The notes beneath the pieces were generated by a model. It was not told the origin of the DNA. It saw nothing but the letters and a program-made list of their open reading frames with translations, and ran no database searches. Positions 37,768 to 47,563 of a stretch of DNA of 64,000 nt are shown here, piece by piece. Within the stretch, counting starts at the first letter, position 1, and each line of letters opens with the position of its first letter. Position numbers and translations under genes: made by a program. The stretch is taken from NCBI RefSeq assembly GCF_020524625.1, contig NZ_JAIVLL010000002.1, positions 682,001 through 746,000 of the forward strand, in the 5' to 3' direction. This DNA is from Brevundimonas poindexterae. GTDB lineage: Bacteria; Pseudomonadota; Alphaproteobacteria; Caulobacterales; Caulobacteraceae.

Positions 37768-38016
37768 CCTTTCCCCAGAGGAGTTTGGCGCGTCCGCCGA
37801 CCGGGGGACATCCGGCCGGGAATCCGGTCCGGTCCTGCACACCCGTCCCCTGTCCTCCGGGCCAAGCCGCAGGCGATGCCCGTTTGCTCCCGGCCTCGAC
37901 CGGTTGTTCCCCTCTGCGGTGCAGGACTCCATCCACAGAAATCCCGGATTCGCTCCGCAGGAGACTTTCCGGCCGAACAGGTTTGACGCTCGCCCCGCTT
38001 CGGACGATGACAGGCC

Positions 38017-38895
38017 ATGACCCCGACGCGCTCAGGCTCCGGCCGGCTGGCCACCTATTTCCACGTCCACCTGGTCTCGGATTCGACCGGCGAGACCCTC
38101 AATGCCATGGCCAAGGCGGTCACAGCCCGCTTCGACGGCGTGATCCCGATCGAGCACATCTATGCCCTGGTGCGCTCGCCCAAGCAGATGGAACGGGTGC
38201 TGGAGGAGGTCTCGGCCAAGCCTGGCGTGGTCCTGCACACCCTGGTCGACAAGGGGCTGCGCCTCCAGCTCGAGGAAGGCTGTCGGGCACTGGACATGCC
38301 GCAGATCGGCGCGCTGGATCCGCTGGTCGGGGCCCTGTCCCACTATCTGGGCGCGGCCCTGTCGACCCGGGTGGGGGCCCAGCACGCCCTCGACACCGAC
38401 TATTTCAACCGCATCGGCGCCCTCGACTTTGCCATGGCCCATGACGACGGTCAGGGCACGACCGAGCAGCTGGAAGCCGCCGATGTCGTCCTGTGCGGCG
38501 TCAGCCGGACGTCCAAGACGCCGACCTGCATCTATCTGGCGCACCGCGGCATCCGCGCCGCCAATGTGCCCCTCGTCCCCGGCCAGGAAGACGGCGAACG
38601 CCTGACCCGGCTGAAAGGCCCGCTGGTGGTGGGGCTGACCGTCTCTCCGGACCGGCTGGTGCAGATCCGCCGCAACCGGCTGGACGGCCTGAATGCGGGG
38701 CGCAGTTCGTCCTACATCGACCATGACGCCGTGCGCGACGAGACGATCAAGGCGCGTCGGGCCTTTGAGCGCCGGGGCTGGCCGGTCATCGATGTGACCC
38801 GTCGCTCGGTCGAGGAAACCGCGGCCGCCATCGTCAATCTTCTGAGCGAGCGCCGCTCGGGCAAGGCGGGCCTGACCCCGGGGATGCCGGGATGA
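38017..38895 (+). CDS. PEP synthase / PPDK regulatory protein (DUF299)
   Basis: This 292-residue bifunctional kinase/pyrophosphorylase controls PEP synthase or pyruvate phosphate dikinase by reversible Thr phosphorylation. The N-terminus has HLVSDSTGETLNAMAKAV, and a P-loop-like CGVSRTSKTPTCIYLA is near residues 159-174. It is the first gene to the right of the origin, as in Caulobacter. maf follows with a 4-base overlap. Confidence 0.92.
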   Translation: MTPTRSGSGRLATYFHVHLVSDSTGETLNAMAKAVTARFDGVIPIEHIYALVRSPKQMERVLEEVSAKPGVVLHTLVDKGLRLQLEEGCRALDMPQIGALDPLVGALSHYLGAALSTRVGAQHALDTDYFNRIGALDFAMAHDDGQGTTEQLEAADVVLCGVSRTSKTPTCIYLAHRGIRAANVPLVPGQEDGERLTRLKGPLVVGLTVSPDRLVQIRRNRLDGLNAGRSSSYIDHDAVRDETIKARRAFERRGWPVIDVTRRSVEETAAAIVNLLSERRSGKAGLTPGMPG

Positions 38896-39500
38896 GCGGT
38901 GGATTCCAGCGCCAGCCCCTTATCCTCGCCTCGGCCAGCGCCGCCCGGCGTGCCCTGATGGCCGGCGTCGGCCTGTCGGTCGAGCTTCATCCCGCCGACC
39001 TCGACGAAGAAGCGATCCGGCAGGCCCACGCCGATCTGTCGCCGGCCCGACAGGCTGTACAGCTGGCCAAGGCCAAGGCCCGGGCGGTCAGCCAGGCCCA
39101 TCCCGGCGTGCTGGTGCTGGGCGGCGACCAGATCCTGGAGGACGACGGGACCGTGGTGTCGAAGGCTGACGATCTGGCTGCGGTCGCTGACCGCCTGCGC
39201 GGCTTCCGGGGGCGGACCCACCATTTGCATTCCGGCGCCGCCCTGGCCCTGGACGGGCAGATCGTCTGGAGCGCCGTCGACACGGCAGCGCTTACGGTGC
39301 GCGACTTCTCGGACGCCTGGCTGGAGACCTATCTGGCGGCCGAAGGCCCGGCACTGACCTCAGTCGTCGGGGGCTATCGCCTCGAGGGGCCGGGTGCCCA
39401 GCTGTTCCGCCGGATCGAGGGCGACTATTTCACCATTCTCGGTCTGCCCCTGTGGGCCGTGCTGGACGCCCTGCGCGATCAGGGCGTGATCGACCGATGA
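38892..39500 (+). CDS. maf: Maf-family nucleotide pyrophosphatase
   Basis: This 202-residue house-cleaning enzyme hydrolyses non-canonical nucleoside triphosphates. The family signature ILASASAARRALM is near residues 11-23, followed by VLVLGGDQILEDDG near 75 and RLRGFRGRTHHLHSG near 104. Some members affect septum formation. It overlaps the gene before and aroE after by 4 bases each. Confidence 0.92.
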   Translation: MSGGFQRQPLILASASAARRALMAGVGLSVELHPADLDEEAIRQAHADLSPARQAVQLAKAKARAVSQAHPGVLVLGGDQILEDDGTVVSKADDLAAVADRLRGFRGRTHHLHSGAALALDGQIVWSAVDTAALTVRDFSDAWLETYLAAEGPALTSVVGGYRLEGPGAQLFRRIEGDYFTILGLPLWAVLDALRDQGVIDR

Positions 39501-40315
39501 CGATCCGGGCCGGAGTGGCCGGCTGGCCGATCGCCCATTCGCTCAGCCCGGTGATCCACGGCGCCTGGCTGGAGGCGGCGGGACTCGACGCCACCTATGA
39601 ACGCCATGGACCGCAGGACGAGGACGCCTTTCGCGCGCTGGTCGGGCGCATCCGGGCGGGAGAACTCATCGGGCTGAACGTCACCGCCCCCTGGAAGGAG
39701 GTCGCCCTCTCGCTCGCCGACGCGGACAGTGAGACGGCACGGGCCTGTGGATCGGCCAATCTGCTGTGGCTGGACGACGGGGTGCTCCGGGCCGACAGCA
39801 CGGACGGCCAGGGTTTGATGGCGGCCCTTCGAGAGCAGGCGCCCGGACTGGACGCCGCCGGCAAGGTCGCTGTGGTGCTGGGCGCCGGAGGGGCTTCGCG
39901 CGCGGCGGTCCACGCCTTGGGACAGGCCTTTGCCGAGGTCCGCATCGTCAACCGCACCGCCGACCGGGCCGTCCAGCTGGTGGCCGATCTCCAGCCGCAC
40001 ACCCCGGCAGCCCTGACCCATAAAGATCTCGACGAGGCGCTGGAGGGCGCGGTCCTGGTGGTAAATGCCCTGAGCGTGGCGCCCCGGATCGATGTCACGG
40101 CCCTCGGTCCGGAGACCGTGCTGATGGACATGACCTATCGGCCCCTGAGAACGACCCTTCTGGCGGAGGGGGCCGCCCGGGGCCATGCGACCGTCGACGG
40201 GCTGGCCATGCTTATCGGGCAGGCGCGGCCCTCGTTCGAGACCCTGTTCGGACGGCCGGTACCGGATGTCGACGTCCGGGCCGCGGCGCTGGCGGCTCTG
40301 GAGGCGACCGGATGA
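39497..40315 (+). CDS. aroE: Shikimate dehydrogenase
   Basis: This 272-residue NADP enzyme reduces 3-dehydroshikimate in aromatic amino-acid synthesis. It has [13 protein letters not shown] near residue 12, [13 protein letters not shown] with the catalytic Lys near 64, and the nucleotide-binding [13 protein letters not shown] near 130. The DNTDG motif reads DSTDG, a mild variation. The start at 39497 overlaps the maf stop (ATGA), and coaE overlaps at the end in the same way. Confidence 0.95.
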   Translation: MTIRAGVAGWPIAHSLSPVIHGAWLEAAGLDATYERHGPQDEDAFRALVGRIRAGELIGLNVTAPWKEVALSLADADSETARACGSANLLWLDDGVLRADSTDGQGLMAALREQAPGLDAAGKVAVVLGAGGASRAAVHALGQAFAEVRIVNRTADRAVQLVADLQPHTPAALTHKDLDEALEGAVLVVNALSVAPRIDVTALGPETVLMDMTYRPLRTTLLAEGAARGHATVDGLAMLIGQARPSFETLFGRPVPDVDVRAAALAALEATG

Positions 40316-40914
40316 TCGTGCTGGTACTGACCGGGTCGATCGGCATGGGCAAGAGCACCACGGCGCGCCTGTTCGCCGAGGCCGGGGCGGCTGTCTGGGA
40401 CGCCGATGCCGCGGTCCATGCCCTCTATGCACCGGGGGGCGCCGCGGTCGGGCCGGTCGAGGCCGCCTTTCCCGGCACGACGGTCGACGGGGCGGTCGAC
40501 CGGACCCGGCTGGCGGCCAGTCTGCAAGACGATCCCGAAGCCTTTGCGCGGCTGGAGGCGATCGTCCACCCCCTGGTCCGCTCTGACCGCGAAGCCTTCA
40601 TCGCCCGGGCCGAGGCCGAACGCCGGCCCGTGGTGGTCCTCGACATCCCCCTGTGGTTCGAAACCGGCGCGGACCGCACGGGGGTCACTGCGGTGGTGGT
40701 GGCGAGCGCACCGGCAGAGGAACAGCGGCGCCGGGTCCTCGCCCGGCCGGGCATGACCGAAGCGCGCTTCGAACAGATCCTCGCCCGCCAGACGCCCGAT
40801 GCGGATAAGCGGGCCGGGGCCGATGTGGTCATCGACACCGGTCAGGGCCTGGATCACGCCCGCAAGCAGGTTGAGCTGTTGATGGCCCGCTATACGGCGC
40901 CCGCTGCGGATTGA
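40312..40914 (+). CDS. coaE: Dephospho-CoA kinase
   Basis: This 200-residue enzyme performs the last step of CoA synthesis. The P-loop [15 protein letters not shown] is near residues 6-20, with [11 protein letters not shown] near 32 and DIPLWFETG near 113. It is the fourth gene of a tightly coupled ppsR-maf-aroE-coaE row, with dnaQ 30 bases later. Confidence 0.96.
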   Translation: MIVLVLTGSIGMGKSTTARLFAEAGAAVWDADAAVHALYAPGGAAVGPVEAAFPGTTVDGAVDRTRLAASLQDDPEAFARLEAIVHPLVRSDREAFIARAEAERRPVVVLDIPLWFETGADRTGVTAVVVASAPAEEQRRRVLARPGMTEARFEQILARQTPDADKRAGADVVIDTGQGLDHARKQVELLMARYTAPAAD

Positions 40915-40944
40915 AGCCCGGGCCGAAGCGCGGCATCAAGGGCC

Positions 40945-41634
40945 ATGGCCCGCGAGATTGTTCTGGATACCGAAACCACCGGCTTTGACCCCAAGACGGG
41001 CGACCGGATGATTGAGGTCGGCTGTATCGAGATCGACGATCTGCTGCCGACGGGCCGCACCTTTCACCGGCTGATCCATCCCGAGCGCGATATTCCCGCT
41101 GGCGCCATCGCCGTGCACGGGATCACCCTCGACAAGCTGCGCGACGCGCCCAAATTCGCCGAGGTGGCGGCCGACCTGCTGGAATTCATCGGCGATGCGC
41201 CGGTGATCGCCCACAATGCGGCTTTCGACCGGGCCTTCCTCAATCACGAGCTGGGCCTGTGCGGCAGCGCGATCATCGAGGACGCGCGCTGGATCGACAC
41301 CCTGCAGATGGCCCAGATGCGTTTTCCGGGCATGGCGAATTCGCTGGATGCGCTGTGCCGACGGTTCAAGATCTCCCTGACGGAGCGCACCCTGCACGGC
41401 GCCCTGATCGACGCCCGGCTGCTGTCGGACGTCTATCTGGAGCTGAAGGGCGGCAAGGCCCGGTCTCTGGAACTGGTGTCGGTCACCACCGATACCGGCG
41501 GTCAGGACGGGCCCCGGCGTCATGGCGCCCGGCCGCGCCCGCTCAGCCCCCGGCTGACCGAGGCGGAACGCGAGGCGCATGCGGCCTTTGTGGAAGCCCA
41601 GCTGGGGGATCAGGCGCTCTGGCTGAGAGCCTGA
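40945..41634 (+). CDS. dnaQ: DNA polymerase III epsilon (proofreading) subunit
   Basis: This 229-residue 3'-5' exonuclease proofreads for the replicative polymerase. The motifs REIVLDTETTGFDPKTGDRMIEVG (ExoI, truncated here), APVIAHNAAFDRAFLNHEL (ExoII) and LHGALIDARLLSDVY (ExoIII) are all present with their acidic residues. A short Pro/Arg-rich link leads to the C-terminal clamp and alpha contact region. Its position beside the origin is conserved in Caulobacter. Confidence 0.95.
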   Translation: MAREIVLDTETTGFDPKTGDRMIEVGCIEIDDLLPTGRTFHRLIHPERDIPAGAIAVHGITLDKLRDAPKFAEVAADLLEFIGDAPVIAHNAAFDRAFLNHELGLCGSAIIEDARWIDTLQMAQMRFPGMANSLDALCRRFKISLTERTLHGALIDARLLSDVYLELKGGKARSLELVSVTTDTGGQDGPRRHGARPRPLSPRLTEAEREAHAAFVEAQLGDQALWLRA

Positions 41635-41650
41635 TCCTCCGGGGTCAGGC

Positions 41651-42181
41651 TCAGGCCTGACCGGGCGTCGCGGCGGCGCCGGCCACCTGGGCCTGGCGCT
41701 GGGCGAAGATGGCGGCGAAGTCGATCGGCTCCATCAGGAAGGGCGGATAGAAGCCGCCGTCCGAGGTCGCCTTGGCGATGGTCTCGCGCGCGAACGGGAA
41801 CAGATAGCGCGGGCACTCGATCAGCAGCAGCGGCTCGATGTCCTTCTCGGCCACATTCATCAGCTGGAACAGGCCGCCGTAGACCAGTTCGACCTGGAAT
41901 ACCGGCTTGTCTTCGCTGGTCGCCTTGACCGACAGCTTGAGGTCGACCTCGAACAGGCCGTCCTGACGGCCCTGGGCATTCATCTCGACACCCAGATCGA
42001 TGTTCGGGCGGCCCTCGACCTTCAGACTCTCGGGCGCGCGCGGGTTCTCGAACGAGAAGTCGCGGATGTACTGGGCCATGATGCGAAAGCCCGGCAGGGC
42101 GGGCTGGCCCGGCTGAACGGGGGTTTCGGTCGTGCCGTTCGAGGTGTCCCCGTTCGGGGCGGGAGGCGTGGAGTCGGTCAT
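41651..42181 (-). CDS. secB: Protein-export chaperone SecB
   Basis: This 176-residue cytoplasmic chaperone keeps preproteins unfolded for SecA. A Thr/Pro/Asn-rich start (about residues 1-30) is followed by the SecB core: [28 protein letters not shown] strands, [11 protein letters not shown] and [24 protein letters not shown] end with [11 protein letters not shown]. The start at 42181 is chosen; the upstream frame is compositional noise. It is divergent from the Tim44-like gene. Confidence 0.95.
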   Translation of the reverse strand: MTDSTPPAPNGDTSNGTTETPVQPGQPALPGFRIMAQYIRDFSFENPRAPESLKVEGRPNIDLGVEMNAQGRQDGLFEVDLKLSVKATSEDKPVFQVELVYGGLFQLMNVAEKDIEPLLLIECPRYLFPFARETIAKATSDGGFYPPFLMEPIDFAAIFAQRQAQVAGAAATPGQA

Positions 42182-42369
42182 GCGCGGGCAGGTCTTCCTG
42201 GTCGATGATGTCGCGGGGCGCCGGGGCGGCCCGAAGGCGGGGCGACTAGCATGACGGGGGCGGGGCGGCAATGTCGCGCACCCCGGGTGCCGCCTTGCAT
42301 GGGGACCCGGCAATCCCTAATCCTCAGGGCCCAGCGCCGCGTTTCGGCGCCGCCAGACCCGGACCCGAC

Positions 42370-43011
42370 GTGAATCCTCAATTCCAGATCATCCTGTTTG
42401 CCGTGATCGCGGCCGTGGTGCTGTTCCAGCTCTATAATGTGCTGGGCAAGAAGGTCGGCCGTCAGCCGGAAGAGGATGCCCGCGCCCAGCCCGGCGGCGC
42501 GGCCGGCAAGGAGGGCGCCGAGGGCGGGCCGGCCACGACCGCCAACGGCACACCGCTGGACGCAACGACGCTCGCGGCCATCGCTGGTCTGAAGGCCCGC
42601 GACCCCGGGTTCGACCCGCACCGCTTCCTCGATGGCGCGCGACAGGCCCACGAGACCATCGTCCGCGGCTATGCCGAGGGCGACCGCGAGGCGCTGAAAC
42701 CCCTGCTGACGCCGGTGGTCATGGCCTCGTTCGAGGCCGGCATGGCCGAGCGCGAGACACGCGGCGTTCAGGAGAAGGTGGAGTTTCCCCATCCGCCGCG
42801 CGCCGATCTGGAACTGGCCACGGCCCAGGGCGACCGGGCCATCGCCAAGGTGCGGTTCCTGTCGGAGCTGAAACAGACGATCGAGGACGGCAAGGGCGAG
42901 GAGCCCCGCATCGAGGAACGCCGCACGGCCGAGGTCTGGACCTTTGAGCGCCCGCTGAACGCCAGCGACCCCAACTGGGTGCTGTCGCGGGTGGAACCGG
43001 CCAGCGCATGA
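42370..43011 (+). CDS. Tim44/TimA-family adaptor protein
   Basis: This 213-residue protein has one N-terminal membrane helix (FQIILFAVIAAVVLFQLYNV, residues 4-23), a disordered Ala/Gly/Glu-rich linker and a C-terminal Tim44-like domain from about residue 90 (ARQAHETIVRGYAEGDREAL). Mitochondrial Tim44 recruits import motors; the bacterial role is unclear. The GTG start at 42370 matches the membrane-helix start. mltA overlaps by 4 bases. Confidence 0.85.
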   Translation: MNPQFQIILFAVIAAVVLFQLYNVLGKKVGRQPEEDARAQPGGAAGKEGAEGGPATTANGTPLDATTLAAIAGLKARDPGFDPHRFLDGARQAHETIVRGYAEGDREALKPLLTPVVMASFEAGMAERETRGVQEKVEFPHPPRADLELATAQGDRAIAKVRFLSELKQTIEDGKGEEPRIEERRTAEVWTFERPLNASDPNWVLSRVEPASA

Positions 43012-44129
43012 TCGGGACGGCCTTGGGGCGGATGCGGGTCATCGCCCTGATCGGGGCGCTGGGCGCCCTGTCCGCCTGTGCCTCCACGCCCGGTCCCTCA
43101 CAGCCGACAGAGCCTGTCACGCCGCCGCCGGTGGTGACGCCCGGCCCGGTGACCCCCCCGCCCGTTCCGGCCTCCGCCGTATCGCTGTCGCAGCTGCCCG
43201 GCTGGGGTGACGAAGATCACCTGACGGCCCTCACCGCCTATGCCACAGGCTGTTCCGCCGACCGCGCGGCGGGCAGCCAGGCCGTCTGCGCGCAGGCCCG
43301 GTCCATGGTCGCGGGCCGCCCCAGCCCCAGCGACGCTCGCGCCTTCCTCGAAGCGCATTTTCTGGCCGTTGAGGTCGCGGCCCCCGAGCCGTCCCGCGCC
43401 CTGCTGACCAGCTATTTCGCGCCGGAGTATGAGGCCCGTCGCCAGCCGGATGCCGATCATGATGCGCCCGTTCTGGCCCGGCCGGCGGGCTGGCAGCGCG
43501 GCGACCGTCTGGCTGACCGGGCCACCATCGAGGCCAACGCTTCAGCCTACGAGATCCTGGGCTGGATGCGGGCCGAGGACCTGTTCTTCCTGCAGATCCA
43601 GGGCTCTGGCTATCTGACCTTTGCCGACGGCAGCCGCGTCCGCGCCGCCTATGCGGCCGACAACGGCCATCCCTTCGTCGGCATCGCCCGGCCGATGGCC
43701 GAACAGGGCCTGCTGCCCGCCAATGGCACCTCGGGCGACGCCATCCGGGGCTGGCTGGCTGCCCACCGGGGCCCGGAAGCCCGGGCCGTCATGGCGCTCA
43801 ACCCCCGCTACATCTTCTTCCGCCTCGACCCCGACGACGGTGGCCATCCGGCGGGGGCGGCCGGTATTCCCCTGCCCGCCCGACGCGCCATCGCCGTGGA
43901 CCCGGCCTTCTGGACCTATGGCGAGCCTGTCTGGATCGAGGCCGATGGCGGCAACCTGCGGGGTGCCCGCGCCAGCTATCGCGGACTGGTCATGGCGCTC
44001 GATACCGGCTCGGCCATCCGCGGCCCGGTCCGCGCCGACCTCTATGTGGGCCGGGGGGACGCGGCCGGCGCTGAAGCCGGGGCGGTCCGGCACCCTCTCA
44101 GGATGTGGCGGCTGGTGCCGCGACCCTAG
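43008..44129 (+). CDS. mltA: Membrane-bound lytic transglycosylase A
   Basis: This 373-residue murein-cutting enzyme has a lipoprotein signal ending LSAC near residue 25, then a Pro-rich linker. The MltA domain includes LTSYFAPEYEARR near residue 127, DLFFLQIQGSGYLTFADGS near 191 and the C-terminal 3D domain with GLVMALDTGSAIRGPVRADLY near 328, containing the catalytic Asp. It overlaps the upstream adaptor gene, and its stop overlaps the convergent hypothetical gene by 4 bases. Confidence 0.93.
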   Translation: MIGTALGRMRVIALIGALGALSACASTPGPSQPTEPVTPPPVVTPGPVTPPPVPASAVSLSQLPGWGDEDHLTALTAYATGCSADRAAGSQAVCAQARSMVAGRPSPSDARAFLEAHFLAVEVAAPEPSRALLTSYFAPEYEARRQPDADHDAPVLARPAGWQRGDRLADRATIEANASAYEILGWMRAEDLFFLQIQGSGYLTFADGSRVRAAYAADNGHPFVGIARPMAEQGLLPANGTSGDAIRGWLAAHRGPEARAVMALNPRYIFFRLDPDDGGHPAGAAGIPLPARRAIAVDPAFWTYGEPVWIEADGGNLRGARASYRGLVMALDTGSAIRGPVRADLYVGRGDAAGAEAGAVRHPLRMWRLVPRP

Positions 44130-44572
44130 GTGTGCCTCAGGGCCCGCCTGAACGCTTCCGGCTGGCGCAGAGCCAGTCCGAACCGTCGACCATCGATTAG
44201 TTCGACGATCACAGCCGGGTTCCGGATCCAGCGCCGTTCATAGACCTTGTGAATGCCCCTCAGAGGGGTCCGGAACTCCATACCGGCCGACCACGGCGGA
44301 ACGAAGAGATTGGCCGGGAAGTCCAGGCACACAATGAGTTCTTCCTCTGTGACGGCCACAAGCAGGACCCGCCTGGCGCCCCCTATCCGCCCCAGGAAAT
44401 GGCGGTCATCCCAACCCGAGCCGGCCCGCTGTGCGTAGACCGCGTCTCGCGGCAATCGGGGAAAGATCGGCTTTCGGCGCGCCTTTCGAAGGACAATGGA
44501 GACCGCCATCCACCCTCCGAACCAGACAAGGGGCCAAGCGGCCAGCCAGTAGGTCGGCGGCTCCTCAATCAC
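44126..44572 (-). CDS. Hypothetical one-TM protein
   Basis: This 148-residue protein has one hydrophobic segment near the start (YWLAAWPLVWFGGWMAVSIVL, about residues 8-28) followed by basic residues, then a soluble domain rich in Arg, Trp and Val. Segments such as LRGIHKVYERRWIRNPAVIVELI suggest a beta-rich PH-like fold, but this is a guess. It overlaps the upstream HerA-like gene by 4 bases, so the two are coupled. Confidence 0.6.
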   Translation of the reverse strand: MIEEPPTYWLAAWPLVWFGGWMAVSIVLRKARRKPIFPRLPRDAVYAQRAGSGWDDRHFLGRIGGARRVLLVAVTEEELIVCLDFPANLFVPPWSAGMEFRTPLRGIHKVYERRWIRNPAVIVELIDGRRFGLALRQPEAFRRALRHT

Positions 44573-46143
44573 CGCCGCCGCATTCCGCCGAGGACGCCAC
44601 GCAGGATTTCGCGGGTGAGGGTTGAGCCGGCGGTGCGCAGGACGGATTTGGTCGCGGCCTCCAGCGGCGTTTCGCGGGTCGAGCGCCGGGCCGGGGCACG
44701 GGCGCGGGCGCGGCGATCCGCCTCCCGCTCCAGTCGGGCCTGTTCCTTTTCGCGGGCGACCCGGGCCTTTTCGGCCTCCTTCGCTGCCAGCGCATCGGCC
44801 TTTGCCTTCTCGGCTGCGGCTTTTGCCTCGGCTTCGGCCTGATCCGCCTCGGCATGGCGCGCGGTCAGGATTTCATGGGCCGACTCCCGATCGACCGGAG
44901 TGTCATAGACGCCGCGCACCGGGCTTGTGGCCATGATGGCGGCGCGCTCGGCGTCGGTCGCGGGGCCCAGCCGGCTGTCTGGCGGACGGATCTTCGTGCG
45001 GGCCACCATCGAGGGAGCGCCCTTTTCATCAAGGGTCGAGACCACGGCCTCGCCGACGCCCAGCGCCGGAATGGCCTCGGCCGTATCGAACGCCGGATTG
45101 GGCCGGAAGCTGTCGGACGTCGCCCTCAGCCCCTTCTGTTCCGAGGGGGTGTAGGCCCTGAGCGCATGCTGAATGCGGTTGCCCAGCTGACCCAGCACAC
45201 TGTCGGGGATGTCGGCCGGGTTCTGGGTGACGAAATAGACGCCGACCCCCTTGGACCGGATCAGGCGCACCACCTGTTCGACCTTGTCGACCAGGGCTTT
45301 CGGCGTGTCGTCGAACAGCAGGTGGGCCTCGTCGAAGAAGAACACCAGCCGGGGTTTGTCCGGGTCGCCAATCTCGGGCAGCTGCTCGAACAGCTCTGAC
45401 AGCAGCCACAACAGAAAGGCGGCATACAGTTTCGGGCTGTTCATCAGCCGGGTGGCGTCCAGCACATTGACCTGACCCCGGCCGTCCAGACCCGTGCGCA
45501 CCAGATCCTCGAGCCGGAGCGCGGGTTCGCCGAAGAAGGCCTTGCCGCCCTCCTGTTCCAGCTGCAGCAGGGCGCGCTGGATGGCGGCGATCGAGGCGGG
45601 CGCCACATGGCCGACCTCGCGTCCGATCCGTTCGGCATTCTCGCCCACATGGACCAGCAGGGCCCGCAGGTCGTCGAGATCCAGCAGCAGCAGCCCTTCG
45701 GTGTCGGCGACGTGGAAGACGACCGACAGGACCCCTTCCTGCACCTCGTTCAGGCCCAGCATGCGCGCCATCAGGACCGGCCCGATCTCGCTGACGGTGG
45801 TGCGGACCGGATGACCCCTTTCGCCGTACAGGTCCCAGAAGACGGTGGGCGCGGCGCGCGGCGTCAGGGTCAGCTGCATGCCCTCGGCGCGGGCGACGAG
45901 CTTTTCATTGGGCGTGCCGGCGACGGCGATGCCGGACAGGTCCCCCTTCACATCGGCGCAAAACACCGGGACGCCGGCGTCGGAGAAGCCCTGGGCCAGG
46001 ATCTGGAGGGTGACGGTCTTTCCGGTGCCGGTCGCGCCGGCCACCACGCCGTGGCGATTGGCCCGGTCGAACCGCAGATAGCGGGGATGGCTGTCGCCAT
46101 CGTCCTCCGTCCAGCCCAGAAACAGTCCGTTCGTGTCGCTCAT
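44569..46143 (-). CDS. HerA-like ATPase (DUF853/YjgR)
   Basis: This 524-residue P-loop ATPase has a Walker A GATGTGKTVTLQ near residue 37 and a Walker B RLVFFFDEAHLLFDD near 262, with the sensor FVTQNPADIP near 306. The C-terminus is a long Ala/Glu/Lys/Arg coiled-coil region followed by a basic tail. HerA-type pumps move DNA, but this DUF853 branch has no assigned role. The start at 46143 is supported by the family-typical FLGWTEDDGDSHPRYL. Confidence 0.88.
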   Translation of the reverse strand: MSDTNGLFLGWTEDDGDSHPRYLRFDRANRHGVVAGATGTGKTVTLQILAQGFSDAGVPVFCADVKGDLSGIAVAGTPNEKLVARAEGMQLTLTPRAAPTVFWDLYGERGHPVRTTVSEIGPVLMARMLGLNEVQEGVLSVVFHVADTEGLLLLDLDDLRALLVHVGENAERIGREVGHVAPASIAAIQRALLQLEQEGGKAFFGEPALRLEDLVRTGLDGRGQVNVLDATRLMNSPKLYAAFLLWLLSELFEQLPEIGDPDKPRLVFFFDEAHLLFDDTPKALVDKVEQVVRLIRSKGVGVYFVTQNPADIPDSVLGQLGNRIQHALRAYTPSEQKGLRATSDSFRPNPAFDTAEAIPALGVGEAVVSTLDEKGAPSMVARTKIRPPDSRLGPATDAERAAIMATSPVRGVYDTPVDRESAHEILTARHAEADQAEAEAKAAAEKAKADALAAKEAEKARVAREKEQARLEREADRRARARAPARRSTRETPLEAATKSVLRTAGSTLTREILRGVLGGMRRR

Positions 46144-46224
46144 GCCTGACCCCGCCAATGTCCGTCACAAGACATAGACCAGACCGCGATTGACGGGAAC
46201 GCCGGGAACCCGGACAACCGCCTC

Positions 46225-47364
46225 ATGAAGACCGCCATGGCTGTGCCGACCTCGACCGTTTCGCGCAATGCGCTGGTGCTGCTGGCCGCGGTCGCGGGGG
46301 GCGCGGCGCTCTACTGGCTGCGGGATATTCTGACGCCGCTGGCCATGGCCATCTTCCTGCTGATCATGATCGACGGCATCAAGCGGTTCGTGGCCGACAA
46401 TACGGTGCTGAGCGACCGGATGGCCGGCGTGGCGGCCCTCGTGCTCGTGGTCCTGGGCTTCTTTGCCTCGATCGCCATCATCGTAAACGGGGCGACGGGC
46501 TTCTTCGGTGAGGCCTCGGGCGTCTCGACCCGCATCGGTCCCCGCATCGATCAGGTCATCCACGACCTTGCTGCCCTGTTCGGCGTCGACAGCCCGCCGA
46601 CGGCCATGGATCTGATCGGCGACATCGACCTTCGCAGCTATGTCGCCGACGTCGCCCTGCAGGTCCAGAACGTCGCCAGCGGCGCCTTTTTCGTGCTGGT
46701 CTATCTGGGCTTCCTGATTGCGGCCCAGGCGGGCTTCCAGCGCAAGATCGTCGGCATGTTCCCGGTTCGGGAAACGCGGCAGGAGGCCCGGGCCGTCTTC
46801 CAGCGCATTCGATCGGGCGTCGAGGGGTATCTGTGGGTGCAAGCCGTCACGGGCATCATGATCTGTGCCGTGGCCTGGGTGCTGATGCGCGCCGTCGGCC
46901 TGCAGAATGCCGAGTTCTGGACCTTCGTCATCTTCGTGGTCGGCTTCATCCCGATCCTCGGCGGGGCGGTGGCCGGTCTGGCACCCCCGTTGTTCGCCCT
47001 GGTGCAGTTCCCGACCTACTGGCCGGCGCTGATCCTGCTGATCGGTCTGCAGGCCGTCCTGTTCATCGTCGGCAACTGGATCCAGCCACGCATGCAGGGC
47101 GACAACCAGAACATCGACCCGGTGGTGGTGCTGCTGTCGCTGGCCCTGTGGGGCAAGCTGTGGGGGGTGATCGGCATGTTCCTGTCGACCCCACTGGCCG
47201 TGCTGGCCATGGCCATCCTGGCCGAGTTCAAGGGCAGCCGCTGGATCGCCATCCTGATGTCGGGCGACGGCGAGCCCTATCCGGACGACGACGAGAGCAG
47301 CGGGCGGCGTCCTTCCCCCCGCGTCAACGCGCCGCACTCGGACGCGTCCAAATCGTCAGACTGA
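46225..47364 (+). CDS. AI-2E family permease
   Basis: This 379-residue inner-membrane protein has about seven or eight helices and the family's late motifs GFIPILGGAVAGLAPPLFALVQF near residue 240 and NWIQPRMQGDNQNIDPVVVLLSLALWGKLWG near 290 (quoted in part). The substrate is generally unknown; some members export signals or ions. A hydrophilic Asp/Ser-rich tail follows. It is divergent from the HerA gene. Confidence 0.85.
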   Translation: MKTAMAVPTSTVSRNALVLLAAVAGGAALYWLRDILTPLAMAIFLLIMIDGIKRFVADNTVLSDRMAGVAALVLVVLGFFASIAIIVNGATGFFGEASGVSTRIGPRIDQVIHDLAALFGVDSPPTAMDLIGDIDLRSYVADVALQVQNVASGAFFVLVYLGFLIAAQAGFQRKIVGMFPVRETRQEARAVFQRIRSGVEGYLWVQAVTGIMICAVAWVLMRAVGLQNAEFWTFVIFVVGFIPILGGAVAGLAPPLFALVQFPTYWPALILLIGLQAVLFIVGNWIQPRMQGDNQNIDPVVVLLSLALWGKLWGVIGMFLSTPLAVLAMAILAEFKGSRWIAILMSGDGEPYPDDDESSGRRPSPRVNAPHSDASKSSD

Positions 47365-47484
47365 CCGCTTGAAGGACGGGGGGCGGGTGACCACCTGTCG
47401 TTCACCGCCGCGGCCCCCTCCCCCTCCCCCAAGGCTGCGGCGATTGCGGACGACCCCTCCCCCTCCCGGGCTCGTCCAGACAGA

Positions 47485-47510
47485 GGCCGCCGGGCGAAAG
47501 CCCGGCGGCC
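47485..47510 (+). terminator. GAAA-loop hairpin downstream of the permease gene
   Basis: GGCCGCCGGGC and GCCCGGCGGCC form a perfect 11-base-pair stem with a GAAA loop. It lies in the 295-base spacer 47365-47659, upstream of the stress promoter, and probably ends the permease transcript although the T-tail is short. Confidence 0.6.
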
Positions 47511-47563
47511 TTAGTCGTTGTGCGTCCTTCTTGCCACAGTGCGCCCCGCAGAGGCGCGGGTCG

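Larger units (their letters stand above)
37466..38016. other. oriC: Putative chromosomal replication origin (Cori-like)
   Basis: This 551-base gene-free stretch lies between hemE and the DUF299 gene, the place of Cori in Caulobacter. It holds two perfect CtrA sites at 37688 and 37753, an AT-rich segment near 37681-37702, and a DnaA-box-like CCATCCACA at 37929 (7 of 9 to TTATCCACA). GANTC methylation sites lie at 37543, 37820, 37925 and 37947, and an inverted repeat TTCAGG-AAT-CCTGAA at 37539-37553. Strong DnaA boxes are not seen, as is also true of the weak boxes in Caulobacter. ParABS lies 4-10 kb to the left. Confidence 0.8.
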
